A DNA stretch of 64,000 nucleotides from Selaginella tamariscina (GCA_003024785.1 PUQB01000040.1:533880-597879); one strand, 5' to 3'; positions 1-14,996 are shown, counted from the stretch's first letter. Notes: generated by a model not told the origin, from the sequence alone. Made by a program: numbers and translations.

Positions 1-181
1 TGTAAATAAACTTGTGAGTAAACCTCAGGCCACTAAGGTTGACGCACTTGTTCTTATCTAACTAGAACCCTTGCATGATTGTATCACCTCTGAGCTGCGC
101 CTATCATGAGTGACCCTTGTTGGCTTCGATACCAATTGTCAAATTTTTTATCTGGTGCCACTTGTTGGCTTCGATACCAAT
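1..181. other. Retroelement leader remnant with duplicated LTR start
   Basis: No gene is visible. The end of a tRNA-Met-type primer site plus the first bases of the family-A LTR occurs twice, near 125-160 and again near 170-190. This looks like a small tandem duplication at an LTR junction. The left part of the element it belonged to lies outside the window. Confidence 0.5.
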
Positions 182-842
182 TGTCAGAGTTTTTACTTGG
201 TGTCATGAAGGCGGCTTGCTAGACTTGCGAGTGGGTTAATAGACCAAAGAATTGACTAACTCTTTGTACATGACATACTCGGTCACAAGGGCGAAATCTT
301 ACCGGACGAACCCATTTGTGTGGAAGTTAGGCGGGACAACGGAGAGTTGTGCCTTGACAACACAAGCTTAGCTTGCACCGGTAAGAAAATAACAAGCTCT
401 CTTTTGAACTCAGGAACTCTTATTATATATACTCTACCTTATTTATGTGACGGAGCACCCCCCCCCCCTCCCTATTTTTCTAATTGAGTAAGTGGGCTGG
501 CACCCTTACCCTAACTTAATTCTAACCCTAAACCTAACCCCCAAGGGCGTGGGGTTAGGGAAACCCTAGGGTTAGGTCAACCCCTAGGGGTGTCCCTAAC
601 CCTTTTGACAAGCTATACTCTTTGAGAAAACCTAACTAGGAACGTCAAATCAAGGGAGAATTTCTAAAAGGTAAGTGCTACCTTTGCTTAGAGTTTCTTG
701 AGATATTTAGTGACAGCTAGCTAGACTACTCCTAAACACCTAAGTGCAATAAGCGAGGATATTTCTCACTATATTTAAGGTTTGTCACATAATCTAGTAG
801 GTAACAACAATCAACCTTCAAAGTATGGGGTCAAGTCATAGT
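182..842 (-). repeat. Decayed LTR of family-A gypsy element (left LTR of the outer copy)
   Basis: The sequence aligns with the LTRs at 3805-4778 and 10170-11057, starting with the same TGTCAGAGTTTTTAC end. It keeps the segment with a poly-C run and the CCCTAA-rich block, but it is diverged and shorter. Its far end near 842 runs directly into pol-like sequence, so the PPT region and the terminal CA have been lost. A primer-site-like stretch lies immediately left of it, which suggests an LTR shared by two tandem elements. Confidence 0.75.
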
Positions 843-899
843 AGGTTAGAAAAAATTAATCGAAAATCGAAAATGATTCAACTTCTTCGAGAAAAAGGA

Positions 900-3690
900 C
901 TTTTTTTGTTGTAATACATCACCAATTGCAAAGTCGGAAGCATCACACTCCACTTCAAAAGGATCTTAAAAATTGGTAACAACAAAATTGACTAAAAAGA
1001 AATAACTTCTTTGAGTTTGATGAATGCCCAATGGCACTTTGGAGTCCAATGCCAAGAAATTTTCTTCAAGAGATCTGTTATCTTTGAGTAATTTTTTATC
1101 TACAGTAATAACCTGTCAAACCAAAAATGATTTGACTTCTTGCACATCTTTGAAAATTGTTCACTTGGTAATAACTTGAACTTTCTTTAAATCCATGGCA
1201 ACTTTCCCACCTGATATCAAGTGTTCCAAAAAGTTATCTTGGTTTGACCAACACGCACTTGCTTTTCTTAACATACAATAGGTTTTCCCTCAATCTTTGA
1301 AACACCTTTTTTAAGTGTTCTTCATGTTCCTCAATTGCTGAACTGAAGACCAGAATGTCATTAATATATACCACTACAAACTCATCTAAATAGTCTCTAA
1401 ACACATCATTCATCATTATGCAAAAAGTTGTTGAAGCATTGCACAATCTGAATTGAAAGATTAAAAACTCGAATGATTCATAATGCATTCAAAAACGGTC
1501 TTTTCAATGTATTATATAATACCCAAATCTGATGGTATTTAGATGTCAAGTTTATTTTTGAAAAATATTTTTCTTTCAATAATCTATCAGATAAGTCATC
1601 CACTTGCGAAAGAGGATACTTATTTTTTATAATTATTACATTCACCACTTGATAATCTACACATATCCGCATCGTATCATATTATAAACGAGATTGATGC
1701 ACCATACAGAATTGGCTAGGCCAAATATGTTCTCAACTAATTAATTCTGTCAGCTATCTCTTCAATTTTATCAACTTTTAAGGATTTAATCGATATGGGA
1801 CTCTTGCTGATAGAGACGAACATGGCAAAATTTTTATCCTGTGATTGACACCTCGATGTGGAGGTAGCTCGGGTGGTAAGTCTTATGGCAACATGTCCTT
1901 AAACATGTTTAAAACTTTCAAATTAGAACTAGAATAGATTCTTGACCATCTCCTATTTTGACTTCACTAGTATTCAAAACCATTCAAGAAATACACGTTC
2001 TTAATATCTAATTGCCTTATGCAATTGAGTTAAGGTAAGAAACATAGGATTCCAATTCTTATCAATTAGTGTTTTTATCTTGAGCATTGTCTTTCTAGTA
2101 TCCTCCTTATTCGCTGCTAATGTAATTTGATTATCCCCGGATCCCCTCATTTTGACTACATGTTTATGAAACTACTTCATACCCAACACAAAGTCGAACC
2201 CTGTTATATTCAAGATCACTAAGTCTAATTTAACCTTCCAACTTTTGATTTAAACAGGAACTGCCTTTGTTATATTATTAATATTTTAACTTTTTTGCCA
2301 AATTTGATCTTTATTTCAATTATTTTATTACATCCAAATTCAATTAACGAGCTAGACTAATTGATATGAAGTTCTATATTGCTTCAGTATCGATTATCAT
2401 TCCGATTCGGTCCCTTCGTATCCTTCATGTTAAATATAATAAAGGTCAGTTTTGTCTTGAATAATGAATAAAGTAGGTTGTGTTTGGCACAACATTACCT
2501 CTTCTAATTCGTCTTCCAAATCTTTAAGCGTTTTAGGTTCAATAAATTCCTCTTTTACAATTGCCTTGAAATGTCTCAATTGTTGTGACGGTGCCCGACA
2601 TTCTTTATAGATTTATTATAATTATAACACTTTGGAGCTCCGCTTGCGGATTATGGAGGAGCAGACTTTGGAGCCAAGCCCTTGGCCTGCACACTAACGG
2701 TTTTTGAGATCTGATGGATCTTAATGTGTCTGAAAACTTTGAACTATCAATAAAGAGACTTGCACTTCGAATTGATGGTGACTAAGTTAATCATTTATTG
2801 AACCTTCTTAACCCAGACATTGGAGGATAACTATGCGGTTTAAGTCTTGGTTCATCGCTCTTATTATACAAGTTTTTTAACCACATGCGATAAGTAACCT
2901 TTTGAGCTACCTCCTGACATTTTTGATAACTGTTGGCTTGTACCTTAAGATCTCAATTCTAGTCTTTACTAATTATGAAGCAACTTTGAGCTTCATCATT
3001 GCTCATATTTGGGACCAAACACTGTACACTTTCAAATTAATAAATATAGTTCATTGGGTTTTCTCGAGGTCCTTGTTTATAAGTTACTAAATTAGCACAC
3101 AATCACAATCCAAAGTCATTTAGCATATACTGCTTTTTAATCTTTTTTTTTCATGTGTCCAATTATTTTGGTATCCATATTCACCTTTAACAATCCGTCA
3201 CCAAGTTTTTGCTTCTCCTTTGAGAAATTACTTGGCACGCGTCATCTTTTTCTATCTTTCTCATGGAAGCAGTCTTGAAATAACTTTCCATATTATATAT
3301 TATATAACCAGTCATTTAGAACTTTGTAGTATTTTGAAACCATAAAATCTGAAGGTTTGGTTAACTTGAACTTACTGGGACCACCACCATCTTCATCCAT
3401 TAAAAAATCTAATATATAGAAACTTGATTCTGAATCATGCTTCTTCTCTTCTTCATGTGTCTAGTTGCAGAACATCTTGGAATCTGATTGGCAACATTAC
3501 ATATTCAATCATTCAACACTAATACATCCCCTCAAAGTTCATTCAAGGCATCCATCATAATTTTTCACTAGTGAGGCTGTTGTTTAACCCTAGGGTCAAC
3601 ATGGGTCAGCTTCATCCATCTCCTCATTTTGAGCTTCTGCAATAGCCCTCTTTGCCTTAGGCTCTGGTTGCTTTCTCTTGCTCATCATAT
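900..3690 (-). pseudogene. Degenerate gag-pol remnant of the outer element
   Basis: Broken pieces of reverse transcriptase are readable at 1234-1488 and 1478-1672 (minus), and gag/protease-like sequence lies between about 1930 and 3690. The catalytic YIDD box reads YIND, and several stops and frame changes are present, so the polymerase is dead. The Gag zinc knuckle region has lost its regular cysteines. The order matches the young copy nearby, from which its identity is inferred. Confidence 0.8.
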
Positions 3691-3804
3691 TGCACCCTAT
3701 TTTCAACACTCGGAGAATAATATGCTTAGAATATTCCTAATATGAAGTTGGAAACACCCTACACAAGTTGTACACCCACACCCATTAGCTTAAACTAGCA
3801 TAAG

Positions 3805-4778
3805 TGTCAGAGTTTTTACCTAGCCACAAAGGCGGCTTGCCAGGTGCCAACCCTGGAATCCCCTCTCTGGAAACCCCACGAAATCTGGTAAAGTAACCCG
3901 TATTAGGAACCCAACCCTTAGGAACTTAAACCCTAACTGACCAAGTCCACGAACGAGACTCACCTTGTGAATCAGGATGCACGGACTGGCCGAGTTATAG
4001 GTGTTGTTCCTAGCTTGGCGTGGTTGAGGCGGCCGGAGCAAGGCCTCAACCACTAGTTCTGCGGAACGTGAACTCGGGCAATACCTTTGAGCTTGCGAGC
4101 AGGTTTTGGACCAAGGAATCTGGCTAACTCCTTGGAAGTGACGTGCCCTTGTCTCAAAGGCAAGATCCTGCCAACGATAAGGATAGTCTAACCCTAGGGT
4201 GGGTTGTACCCCTTTGTGTGGAAGTTTGGGTGGCACAATAGAGGATTGCACCTTGACGACACAAGCTTAGCTTGCACCGGTAGGAGGTTAACGAGCTCTC
4301 TTTTGAACCCAGGAAGCCTCACTACATATACTCTACCTTATTTATGTGACGGACCCCCCCCCCCTGTTTACCTAATGAGTAAGTGGGCTGGCACGGAAAT
4401 GCCAGCCCTTAGAGAAAATGGTTGTCCTAACCTAATCCTAAACCTAACCCCTAGGGGGGGGTTTAGGACGTGGGGTTAGGGCAACCCTAGGGTTAGGTCA
4501 ACCCTAGGGGTGTCCCTAACCCTTATTTTGACAAGCTATAATTTGCAAAGAACCCTAACCTGGAACGTCAAAACGGGGGAGGGTTCTCTAAATGGAAGTG
4601 CTAGCTTCGCCTAGAGTTTCTTGCAAATACCTAACGACACCCGGCCGGACCATCACTAGATACCCAAGTGCACTATGCGGGCCTGTTTCTTCTACATCTA
4701 GGGTTCGTCACATAATCCAGTAGGTAACAACAGTCAAACCCCAAAGTAAAGGGTCGAGTCATAGTAAAAACTATGACA
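3805..4778 (-). repeat. 3' LTR of the young family-A element
   Basis: The LTR is 974 bp, begins TGTCAG and ends TGACA on the plus strand. It contains a poly-C run and a block of CCTAA/CCCTAGGG telomere-like words near 4430-4560. It keeps an 86-bp segment that is missing from the partner LTR at 10170-11057. Confidence 0.93.
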
Positions 4779-4792
4779 CACTCCCCGCCTTT
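4779..4792 (-). other. Polypurine tract of the young family-A element
   Basis: Directly next to the inner border of the 3' LTR the minus strand reads AAAGGCGGGGAGTG. Position and composition are those of a plus-strand primer for reverse transcription. Confidence 0.75.
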
Positions 4793-5188
4793 GAAAATGT
4801 CAACGTCCTCGTTGACGTCTAACTCCAAGACTAGACTAGGTTAGGAAAAATTAACTGAAAACTAACGCTAATCACTCTATGCGGAGTCAGCAAAAAGTTC
4901 ACAAGTTTTATTACCCCCCTTGCATTACGCGAAGCCAAATACTTCAGAACCGTCGTTCACTGAGTGAGAACTCAGCTGCCGGAGGTACCACCTGCGACAA
5001 GAAGTCATTTGGAGACCTTTTGCACGTCTGCAAAGTCTGTCACCCGACACAGACAACAAGTTAGTTAATTTCTTTTAGTTAACTAGAATTTATATCGGAG
5101 GCCTCTAGTTAATGTTGTCTGTCGGCCCCTAGGTTAAGAAGAAATAACTTTATTCCTTAATTAGTTTGAGACCTTGCCTCAAACTCAT

Positions 5189-6394
5189 TCACCAACTCCA
5201 TCGCGTTTTGTAGATTCTCCAATGGTTCCCATGTCGATTCGCACGCGGATAGCCTTTCCATTTGACGAGATACTCAAACTTACGTTTTCGCGGTCCATAA
5301 ACCTTCCTTTTGCCCAATATGGATTCGACTTCGTACTCCGTACCTTCATGAACCAGCTCAGGGGGCGGACGTAAGTTTTCATATCTTTGCGGATGTTTCT
5401 CATCTTTGTGGAATGGCTCGAGCAAATTGACATGAAACACATTGTGTATTGTTCCCAACTCCGGAGGAAGATCCAACTCATAAGCCACTTTCCCTACTTG
5501 CTTCACCACCTTGTATGGACCTATGTAGTGCGATAGAAACTTCCTCGAAAGAGTCATTGGAACCTTCAGGTTTTTGGTACTCAACAATACCATATCCCCA
5601 ACCTGATACTCTACATCCCGCCGATGCTTATCGTACTGCTGACGATACCTTTCCTGTGCTGCAGCCATCGCTTGACGAGCAGCTTCCCATGTTCGATACA
5701 ATTGTCCCGTGAACTCTGCTACAGATGGAACTCGATTGCTATCGTCTTTCGGTAACACCATACTCTGAGGAATACCACCCTTATTCCCAGTTAACACTTC
5801 CATCGGGCTACATCCGATTGCAGTGTGCATCGAGTTATTGTAACATATCTCAGCCATATCTAAGTGTTCAGCCCAATCAAGTTGATCACCTTGAACATAG
5901 CATCTGAGATAGTCCTCGACTTGTCGGTTTACCCTCTCCGTCTGACCATCCGTTTGTGGATGATAAGCCGTACTAAACCTCAGCATCGTCCCAAATTGCT
6001 TGAACAACGTTCCCCAAAACTTGCCAGTAAATCGAGGATCCCGGTCTGAGATCATCGTTTCCGGTAGCCCTCGCACTCTTACGACTTCGTGGAAGAACAA
6101 CTTTGCTGCTTGTTTTGCATTCACTGTCTCTACAGTTGGAATGAAATGAGCAACCTTTGAAAATCGATCGACCACCACCATAAGAGCATTGAAACCACAA
6201 GATTTTGGCAATCCCATGATAAAGTCCAAAGTAACACTTTGAAATGGCCGCTCTGGAATCGGTATACATTGTAACTTCCCAGCTCGTTTTTGCGAACGAC
6301 TTTTCACTTGTTGACATGTGGGGCATGTCTTGACATACTTGGCAACATCGTCTATCATACCCGGCCAATAGAATCCCTGTTTCAACAAAGCCAA
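5189..6394 (-). CDS. Integrase with C-terminal chromodomain, young family-A element
   Basis: This part of Pol inserts the cDNA into host DNA. The open stretch has the second half of the HHCC zinc finger (CPTCQ), then the catalytic core: first Asp in TLDFIMGLP, second in SDRDPRF, and Glu in the YHPQTDGQTERVN box. A GPY-like region and a chromodomain (start EYEVESIL, aromatic FEYLVKWKGYP) follow. The last few chromodomain residues run into a wrong frame just before the stop, so the natural C-terminus lies slightly further on, at about 5070-5190. No initiator is expected because it is part of a polyprotein. The chromodomain probably steers insertion to modified chromatin; that is family knowledge, not shown here. 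Confidence 0.9.
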   Translation of the reverse strand: MALLKQGFYWPGMIDDVAKYVKTCPTCQQVKSRSQKRAGKLQCIPIPERPFQSVTLDFIMGLPKSCGFNALMVVVDRFSKVAHFIPTVETVNAKQAAKLFFHEVVRVRGLPETMISDRDPRFTGKFWGTLFKQFGTMLRFSTAYHPQTDGQTERVNRQVEDYLRCYVQGDQLDWAEHLDMAEICYNNSMHTAIGCSPMEVLTGNKGGIPQSMVLPKDDSNRVPSVAEFTGQLYRTWEAARQAMAAAQERYRQQYDKHRRDVEYQVGDMVLLSTKNLKVPMTLSRKFLSHYIGPYKVVKQVGKVAYELDLPPELGTIHNVFHVNLLEPFHKDEKHPQRYENLRPPPELVHEGTEYEVESILGKRKVYGPRKRKFEYLVKWKGYPRANRHGNHWRIYKTRWSW

Positions 6395-7135
6395 CGTCTT
6401 GTGCCTTCCACCATCCCTCTCTTAATAGCCTCTCCCTCCATGTCCCTTCTGGAACATAGAGTCTCTTTTCTTTATAATAAAGAACTCCATCTCGTACTGC
6501 AAAATGGGCCTGTTTGAGTGCATCCATTCGACTTTCTATTCCTGCTGGAATATTACCATCTCTTCGTAATTGATGAACTTGTTTCCTCTTTGCACCAGGC
6601 TCAAAGCTTCCTTGGCAAACTTGTCCTGAGGATACGCCGTCACAAATTCATCCACCAAAGTTGACACGGGTGCTGACATAATACGAAGATGACCCTTTCT
6701 ACTGAGTGCATCAGCTACCACATTTCTTTCCCGCCTTATGTCTGATTTCAGGCTGAAATCGTGCCAACTTCTGCTGCCATCTAGCATACTTTGGTGATAG
6801 CTTCGGCTGCGTTTCAAAATACCTTAGAGTTACACTATCTGTCCAAACCACAGTGCCATGACTTGGAAGATAATGACGCCAATACTCCAAGGAAGCAACA
6901 ATAGCATACATCTCCTTTTCGTGGGTAGGCCATCGAGTTTGCGCGGCATCTAACTTCTTCGAAAGAAGGACACTGGATGTCCTTTTTGTTGCAATACACC
7001 ACCAATTGCAAAGTCGGAAGCGTCACATTCTACTTCAAAGGGATCTTCAAAGATGGGCAACTGCAAAACTGGCTCAGAAGAGATAGCCTCTTTGAGTTTG
7101 ACGATGCACGTTGGCACTCTGGAGTCCAATGCCAT
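6395..7135 (-). CDS. RNase H and integrase N-terminal region, frame-broken, young family-A element
   Basis: RNase H removes the RNA strand of the hybrid during reverse transcription. The family segments are recognisable in order but in changing frames: the [13 protein letters not shown] start at 7135-7030, the [15 protein letters not shown] and WTDS blocks at 6911-6711, and the VADALSRKG block near 6800-6710, followed by the segment leading into the integrase zinc finger. Each frame change fits a loss of one or two bases. Near 6420 about two dozen bases also seem to be missing. The polyprotein cannot be read through as given. Confidence 0.8.
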
Positions 7136-8031
7136 GGAATGTTCTTCGTAAGATCTGTCAATGGGGCCGCTATTTCTGAGTAACCCTTTATGAATCTTCG
7201 GTAATACCCTGTCAGACCAAGAAATGATCTAACTTCATGCACGTCTTTTAAGGTCATCCACTCAGTAATAGCTTGAATTTTCTTTGGGTCCATGGCAACC
7301 TCCCCACCTGAGATCAAGTGTCCCAAGAAATCTATCTTGGTTTGACCAAATGCGCACTTGCTTTCTTTAGCATACAACTGGTTCTCTCTCAACCTCTGAA
7401 ACACTTTTTCTAAGTGTTCCACATGTTCTTCAATTGTCGAACTGAAAACCAGAATGTCATCAATATACACCACCACGAACTCGTCTAGATAGTCTCTAAA
7501 CACATCATCCATCATTGTGCAAAAAGTTGCTGGAGCATTGCACAACCCGAATGGCAAGACTAGAAACTCAAATGATCCATAACGCGTTCGAAAAGCGGTC
7601 TTCTCAATGTCATTCTCTGCTACCCGAATCTGATGGTACCCAGACCTCAAGTCTATTCTTGAAAAGTACTTTGCTTTTGATAGTCTATCAAACAAGTCGT
7701 CCACTCGCGGAAGAGGATACTTGTTTTTGATAGTTATCGCGTTCAGTGCTCGATAGTCCACACACATTCGCATCGTACCATCCTTTTTCATTACAAACAA
7801 GATCGGTGCACCATATGGTGATCGACTAGGTCGAATGTGTCCTCGACCAACCAATTCCGTCAGCTGTCTCTTCAATTCAATCAACTCTTGAGGATTTAAC
7901 CGATATGGGGCTCTTGCCGGTGGAGACGAACCCGGCAAAACCTCTATTCTGTGGTCCACAGCTCGACGTGGAGGTAACTCAGGCGGCAAATCTTCCGGTA
8001 ACACATCCCTAAACATGTTCAAGACTTCCAA
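7030..8031 (-). CDS. Reverse transcriptase, young family-A element
   Basis: This is the RNA-dependent DNA polymerase of the Ty3/gypsy type. Visible blocks are the N-terminal PYRLNPQE region, [30 protein letters not shown], the [11 protein letters not shown] box, [10 protein letters not shown], the catalytic [10 protein letters not shown], and the thumb LGHLIS...[13 protein letters not shown]. All catalytic aspartates are present. It begins a few bases before the gag-protease frame ends and is offset by one base, which could be a programmed frameshift or one lost base. The start is not an initiator but a junction within the polyprotein. Confidence 0.93.
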   Translation of the reverse strand: MEVLNMFRDVLPEDLPPELPPRRAVDHRIEVLPGSSPPARAPYRLNPQELIELKRQLTELVGRGHIRPSRSPYGAPILFVMKKDGTMRMCVDYRALNAITIKNKYPLPRVDDLFDRLSKAKYFSRIDLRSGYHQIRVAENDIEKTAFRTRYGSFEFLVLPFGLCNAPATFCTMMDDVFRDYLDEFVVVYIDDILVFSSTIEEHVEHLEKVFQRLRENQLYAKESKCAFGQTKIDFLGHLISGGEVAMDPKKIQAITEWMTLKDVHEVRSFLGLTGYYRRFIKGYSEIAAPLTDLTKNIPWHWTPECQRASSNSKRLSLLSQFCSCPSLKIPLK

Positions 8032-9842
8032 AATAGGTTCGGAACATGTTCTTGACCATCTCCTATTTTGACTTCACCAGTATCCAAAACCATTGCAAGA
8101 AACACACGTTCCCGATGTCTAACTGCTTTACGCAACTGAGTCAAGGTAAGGAACATAGGATTCCAATCCCTATCAGTTAGCGTTTCCATTCTGAGCGTCG
8201 TTTTTCTAATGGCTTCTTTATCTGCTGCAAGCGTGATTCGATTATCTCCGGAACCCCTCATTTCGATTACATGTTTATGGAACCATTCCATACCCAGAAC
8301 AAAGTCAAACCCCGTCATATTCAAGACAACTAAGTCTAGCTTAGCCTTCCAATCTTTGATTTGGACAGGAACTGCCCTTGCTATATTATTAGTATTTTGA
8401 GAACCTTTGCCAAAATTGATCTTTATTTCACACATCTTTATTACATCCAAATTCAATCGACGAGCTAGACTAGTCGATATGAAGTTGTATGTTGCTCCAG
8501 TATCGATCATCATTCGGACTCGGTCCCCTCGTATCCTTCCTGTCAAATATAGCAAAGGGTCAGTTTTGTCTTGAATAGCGAATAAGGCAGGTTGTGTCTG
8601 GCACAACATTACCTCTTCTGACTCATCTTCCGGATCTTCAAGCGTTTCTGGTTCAGCAACTTCCTCTTCTACCATCGCCTTGAAATGTCCTGATTGTTGT
8701 GAGGGTGCCGGACACTCTTTAGCAAAATGACCAGGCTTGTTACAATTATAACATTTCACGACCCCGCCTGCGGAACGCGGGGGAGCAGACTTTGGAGCCG
8801 ATCCTTTGGTCTGCTGAGGAGGTGGTAACGCCAATGGTTTCCGAAATCCGGTGGGTCTTGATGTGTCCGAAAACTTGGAACTGCCAACAAAGGGACTTGC
8901 ACTTCGAATTGATGGCGATTGATCTGGTCGCCTATCAAACCTTCTGAACCCAGACTTTGGAGGAAACCTCCTTGGTTTAGGTTTTGCTTCCTCCCCTTTG
9001 TACAAGTCTTCTAACGACATGCCATAAGCAACCTTTTGAGCTGCCTCTTGACATTCCCGATAGCTTGTGGGCTTGTACCTTAAGATCTCCCTTCGCGTTT
9101 TCTCATTCAAGCTAGCCATGAAGCAACTTCGAGCTTCATCATCGCTCATATTTGGCACCAATCGCCGTACACTTTCGAATCGATAAACGTGGTCCATAGG
9201 ACTTCCCCGAACTCCCTGTTGACAAAGTGCCAGGTCAGCACGCAATCGCAAACCGAGATCATCCGGCATATACTGCTTTTTGATCTCCTTTTTCATGTGC
9301 TTCCAGCTGTTTCGGTATCCACGTTCACCTTCAACAATTCGCCACCAAGTCTTAGCTTCTTCTTTAAGAAACTGCTTAGCACATGCAACCTTTTCTGTCT
9401 TTCTCACGGAAGCAGCCTCGAAATAGCTTTCCATATCATACAACCAGTCATCCAAAACCTTGTAATCCTTTGAACCCATGAAATTCGAAGGCTTTACCGG
9501 TTTGAATTTACTGGGACCTCCACCAACTACTTCCGTCGAAGAATCTGATTCAGAGGAACCTGACTCTGAGTCATGCTTCTTCTTCTTTTTCCGTGTGTCT
9601 GGTTGCGGAACGTCTGGCACTGCCGTATTCGTTGGAATCCGAACGGCAACATTATCGATTCTGTCATTCAATCCCAAGACATCCCCTCGAAGTTCGTTTA
9701 GGGCATCCATCATTATTTCACGCCAACCAGGTCGCTGCCTAGCCCTAGGGGGTCGACCTGGATCAGCTTCATCCATCTCCTCATTTTGAGCCTCTGCGAC
9801 AGCCCTCTCTGCCTCAGGCTCCGGTTGCTTTCTTTTGCTCAT
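8019..9842 (-). CDS. Gag-protease polyprotein, young family-A element
   Basis: Gag forms the virus-like particle and the aspartic protease matures the polyprotein. I chose the ATG at 9842 ([12 protein letters not shown]); codons further upstream in this frame lack an ATG. In order there is a charged N-terminal tail, a Ser/Asp-rich stretch, the retrotransposon Gag domain (roughly residues 120-260), a CCHC zinc knuckle ([14 protein letters not shown]) and the protease active site ([12 protein letters not shown]). The frame is fully open for about 600 codons, which supports a young element. Confidence 0.93.
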   Translation of the reverse strand: MSKRKQPEPEAERAVAEAQNEEMDEADPGRPPRARQRPGWREIMMDALNELRGDVLGLNDRIDNVAVRIPTNTAVPDVPQPDTRKKKKKHDSESGSSESDSSTEVVGGGPSKFKPVKPSNFMGSKDYKVLDDWLYDMESYFEAASVRKTEKVACAKQFLKEEAKTWWRIVEGERGYRNSWKHMKKEIKKQYMPDDLGLRLRADLALCQQGVRGSPMDHVYRFESVRRLVPNMSDDEARSCFMASLNEKTRREILRYKPTSYRECQEAAQKVAYGMSLEDLYKGEEAKPKPRRFPPKSGFRRFDRRPDQSPSIRSASPFVGSSKFSDTSRPTGFRKPLALPPPQQTKGSAPKSAPPRSAGGVVKCYNCNKPGHFAKECPAPSQQSGHFKAMVEEEVAEPETLEDPEDESEEVMLCQTQPALFAIQDKTDPLLYLTGRIRGDRVRMMIDTGATYNFISTSLARRLNLDVIKMCEIKINFGKGSQNTNNIARAVPVQIKDWKAKLDLVVLNMTGFDFVLGMEWFHKHVIEMRGSGDNRITLAADKEAIRKTTLRMETLTDRDWNPMFLTLTQLRKAVRHRERVFLAMVLDTGEVKIGDGQEHVPNLFWKS

Positions 9843-10155
9843 CGTATTGAACCCTAGTTTCAACACTCGGAGAATATGCTCGGAATATTCCCAATGTTAA
9901 GTTGGAAACACCCTGCACAGGTTGTACACCCACACACATCAGCTTGAACTAGCATAAGACTTTCGGACATACCTAGAATCTCACGCCGACTCACTGAGCA
10001 AGTGTTCTCCGAAGTTTGACAACTCACAGGATCAAACTCTCTGCGCAGAATACAGACATGTTAACCAAAGCGATAGAGTAGATCAAGAATTTAGAGTTAT
10101 CTAAACATTGAAACACTCTATGACTTAAGGTAGTCCTACTGACCGCAGAGAACTT

Positions 10156-10167
10156 GCTCCGATACCA
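10156..10167 (-). other. Primer-binding site, initiator tRNA-Met type
   Basis: Two bases inside the 5' LTR the minus strand reads TGGTATCGGAGC. It matches the usual plant tRNA-iMet site (TGGTATCAGAGC) except for one base. Position and sequence identify it as the primer site for minus-strand synthesis. Confidence 0.85.
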
Positions 10168-10169
10168 AT

Positions 10170-11057
10170 TGTCAGAGTTTTTACCTGGTGCCACAAAGGC
10201 GGCTTGCCAGGTGCCAACCCTGGAATCCCCTCTCTGGAAACCCCACGGAATCTGGTAAAGTAACCCGTATTAGGAACCCAACCCTTAGGAACTTAAACCC
10301 TAACTGACCAAGTCCACGAACGAGACTCACCTTGTGAATCAGGATGCACGGACTGGAGTTATAGGTGTTGTTCCTAGCTTGGCGTGGTTGAGGCGGCCGG
10401 AGCAAGGCCTCAACCACTAGTTCTGCGGAACGTGAACTCGGGCAATACCTTTGAGCTTGCGAGCAGGTTTTCGGACCAAGGAATCTGGCTAACTCCTTGG
10501 AAGTGACGTGCCCTTGTCTCAAAGGCAAGATCCTGCCAACGATAAGGATAGTCTAACCCTAGGGTGGGTTGTACCCCTGTCGTGTGGAAGTTTGGGCGGC
10601 ACAACAGAGGGTTGCACCTTGACGACACAAGCTTAGCTTGCACCGGTAGGAGGTTAACGAGCTCTCTTTTGAACCCAGGAAGCCTCACTACATATACTCT
10701 ACCTTATTTATGTGACGGACCCCCCCCCCCTGTTTACCTAAATGAGTAAGTGGGCTGGCACGGAAATGCCAGCCCTTAGAGAAAATGGTTGTCCTAACCT
10801 AATCCTAAACCTAACCCCTAGGGGGGGGGAACCCTAACCTGGAACGTCAAAATGGGGGAGGGTTCTCTAAATGGAAGTGCTAGCTTCGCCTAGAGTTTCT
10901 TGCAAATACCTAACGACACCCGGCCGGACCATCACTAGATACCCAAGTGCACTATGCGGGCCTGTTTCTTCTACATCTAGGGTTCGTCACATAATCCAGT
11001 AGGTAACAACAGTCAAACCCCAAAGTAAAGGGTTGAGTCATAGTAAAAACTATGACA
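10170..11057 (-). repeat. 5' LTR of the young family-A element
   Basis: The LTR is 888 bp with the same ends as the 3' LTR and near identity along its length. It lacks 86 bp inside the CCTAA-rich block near 10827, where a G run joins directly to AACCCTAACCTGG. The deletion removes most of the telomere-like words. It should contain the element promoter; no TATA box could be assigned with confidence. Confidence 0.92.
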
Positions 11058-11476
11058 ATAAGACTTTTGGATATGGACATGTCAATCAAAAGCGAGAGAG
11101 TAAATCAACAATTTAAATGTTGAAACACCCTATAACTTTAAATAGTCTTACTAACCATAAAGAACTTGCTCCGATACCAATTGTCACACTCTTTCCCTCT
11201 CCCCTTAAGCCAACAAGGCAAAGGGCCAATTGGTGTTTATAAAAAGGCCCTTCCTCCTTGCCAATGTGGTTGGGATTCATCCTCTATTGTTGCTGTCGGC
11301 TTGGTCTAACCTCTGGCTTGAGTTGATCTTGTGGGAGCACAATAGAGGGGGCATGCCTCAGAGGTTCTTGTATGTCCAAGTGAAAACGTCCTTGTTCACT
11401 CGGAGGCAGTCACGTTATTCGGTTCCATGACATGGCCAAGTGGTCAATCCACTAGGTTAGAACTATGATAAAGACA
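11058..11476 (-). mobile_element. Outer decayed family-A element, right part with diverged 5' LTR
   Basis: The sequence begins with the second ATAAG copy and continues the leader of the outer element. A primer site of the same type (CTCCGATACCAATTGTC on plus) lies at about 11168-11187. From about 11186 a diverged, shortened LTR follows, starting TGTCACACTC and ending near 11476. The right border is approximate because the LTR has drifted. Confidence 0.7.
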
Positions 11477-14632
<3,156 letters not shown>

Positions 14633-14996
14633 TGTCACGAGGGCGAAACCTTTAAAACAAGGATGGAACCTTGAAAAGAGGAGATTATATTCAAGAAAGA
14701 AATGAATACAAAATGAAACACAAGGCCGAAGATTGGTGTTGAATAATTCTGAGAAATCTGGAACTGGAACCCTGTTTATATATCTGAGGTCTTGAGAATT
14801 GTGTGGTCCACAACTGGTCTGGAATGTGTGGTCCACAACTGGTCTGGAACATGCATATGAATATACGCTTTGCTGTTGATGGTGTAGTTCAACATCCAGG
14901 ATCATACAGACCAGTTGGTTAACACATGTGTGTGTTAGTCAAAAGGTCTCGGGTTCAAGTCTTATGAAAGGCAAAAAATAATTTATGATCTTTACA
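14633..14996 (-). repeat. 3' LTR of family-B element
   Basis: The 364-bp LTR begins TGTCACGA and ends TTTACA on the plus strand and is a close match to 21125-21499. It contains a short internal duplication (TGTGTGGTCCACAACTGGTC twice in a row). Immediately inside it the minus strand reads GAAGGGGAGATAG, a polypurine tract (about 14997-15011). Confidence 0.92.

Larger units (their letters stand above)
182..3804 (-). mobile_element. Outer decayed family-A gypsy element, left part
   Basis: This stretch is collinear with the young element 3805-11057 but diverged throughout. After the LTR it contains RT-, protease- and gag-like sequence in minus orientation up to about 3690, then leader. The region equivalent to integrase and most of RNase H (about 4860-6975 of the young copy) is absent, so this is a deletion derivative. 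The element is interrupted at 3804 by the young copy and resumes at 11058, where the leader sequence continues without a break after the ATAAG duplication. Confidence 0.85.
3805..11057 (-). mobile_element. Young family-A Ty3/gypsy chromovirus, complete with LTRs and TSD
   Basis: The element is bounded by two TG...CA LTRs, carries gag-protease-RT-RNase H-integrase in Ty3/gypsy order on the minus strand, and is flanked on both sides by the 5-bp target duplication ATAAG (3800-3804 and 11058-11062). A primer-binding site for initiator tRNA-Met and a polypurine tract are in the expected places. The integrase ends in a chromodomain, which defines a chromovirus. The two LTRs are nearly identical apart from one deletion, so insertion was recent. 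It landed inside a decayed member of its own family. Confidence 0.95.
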
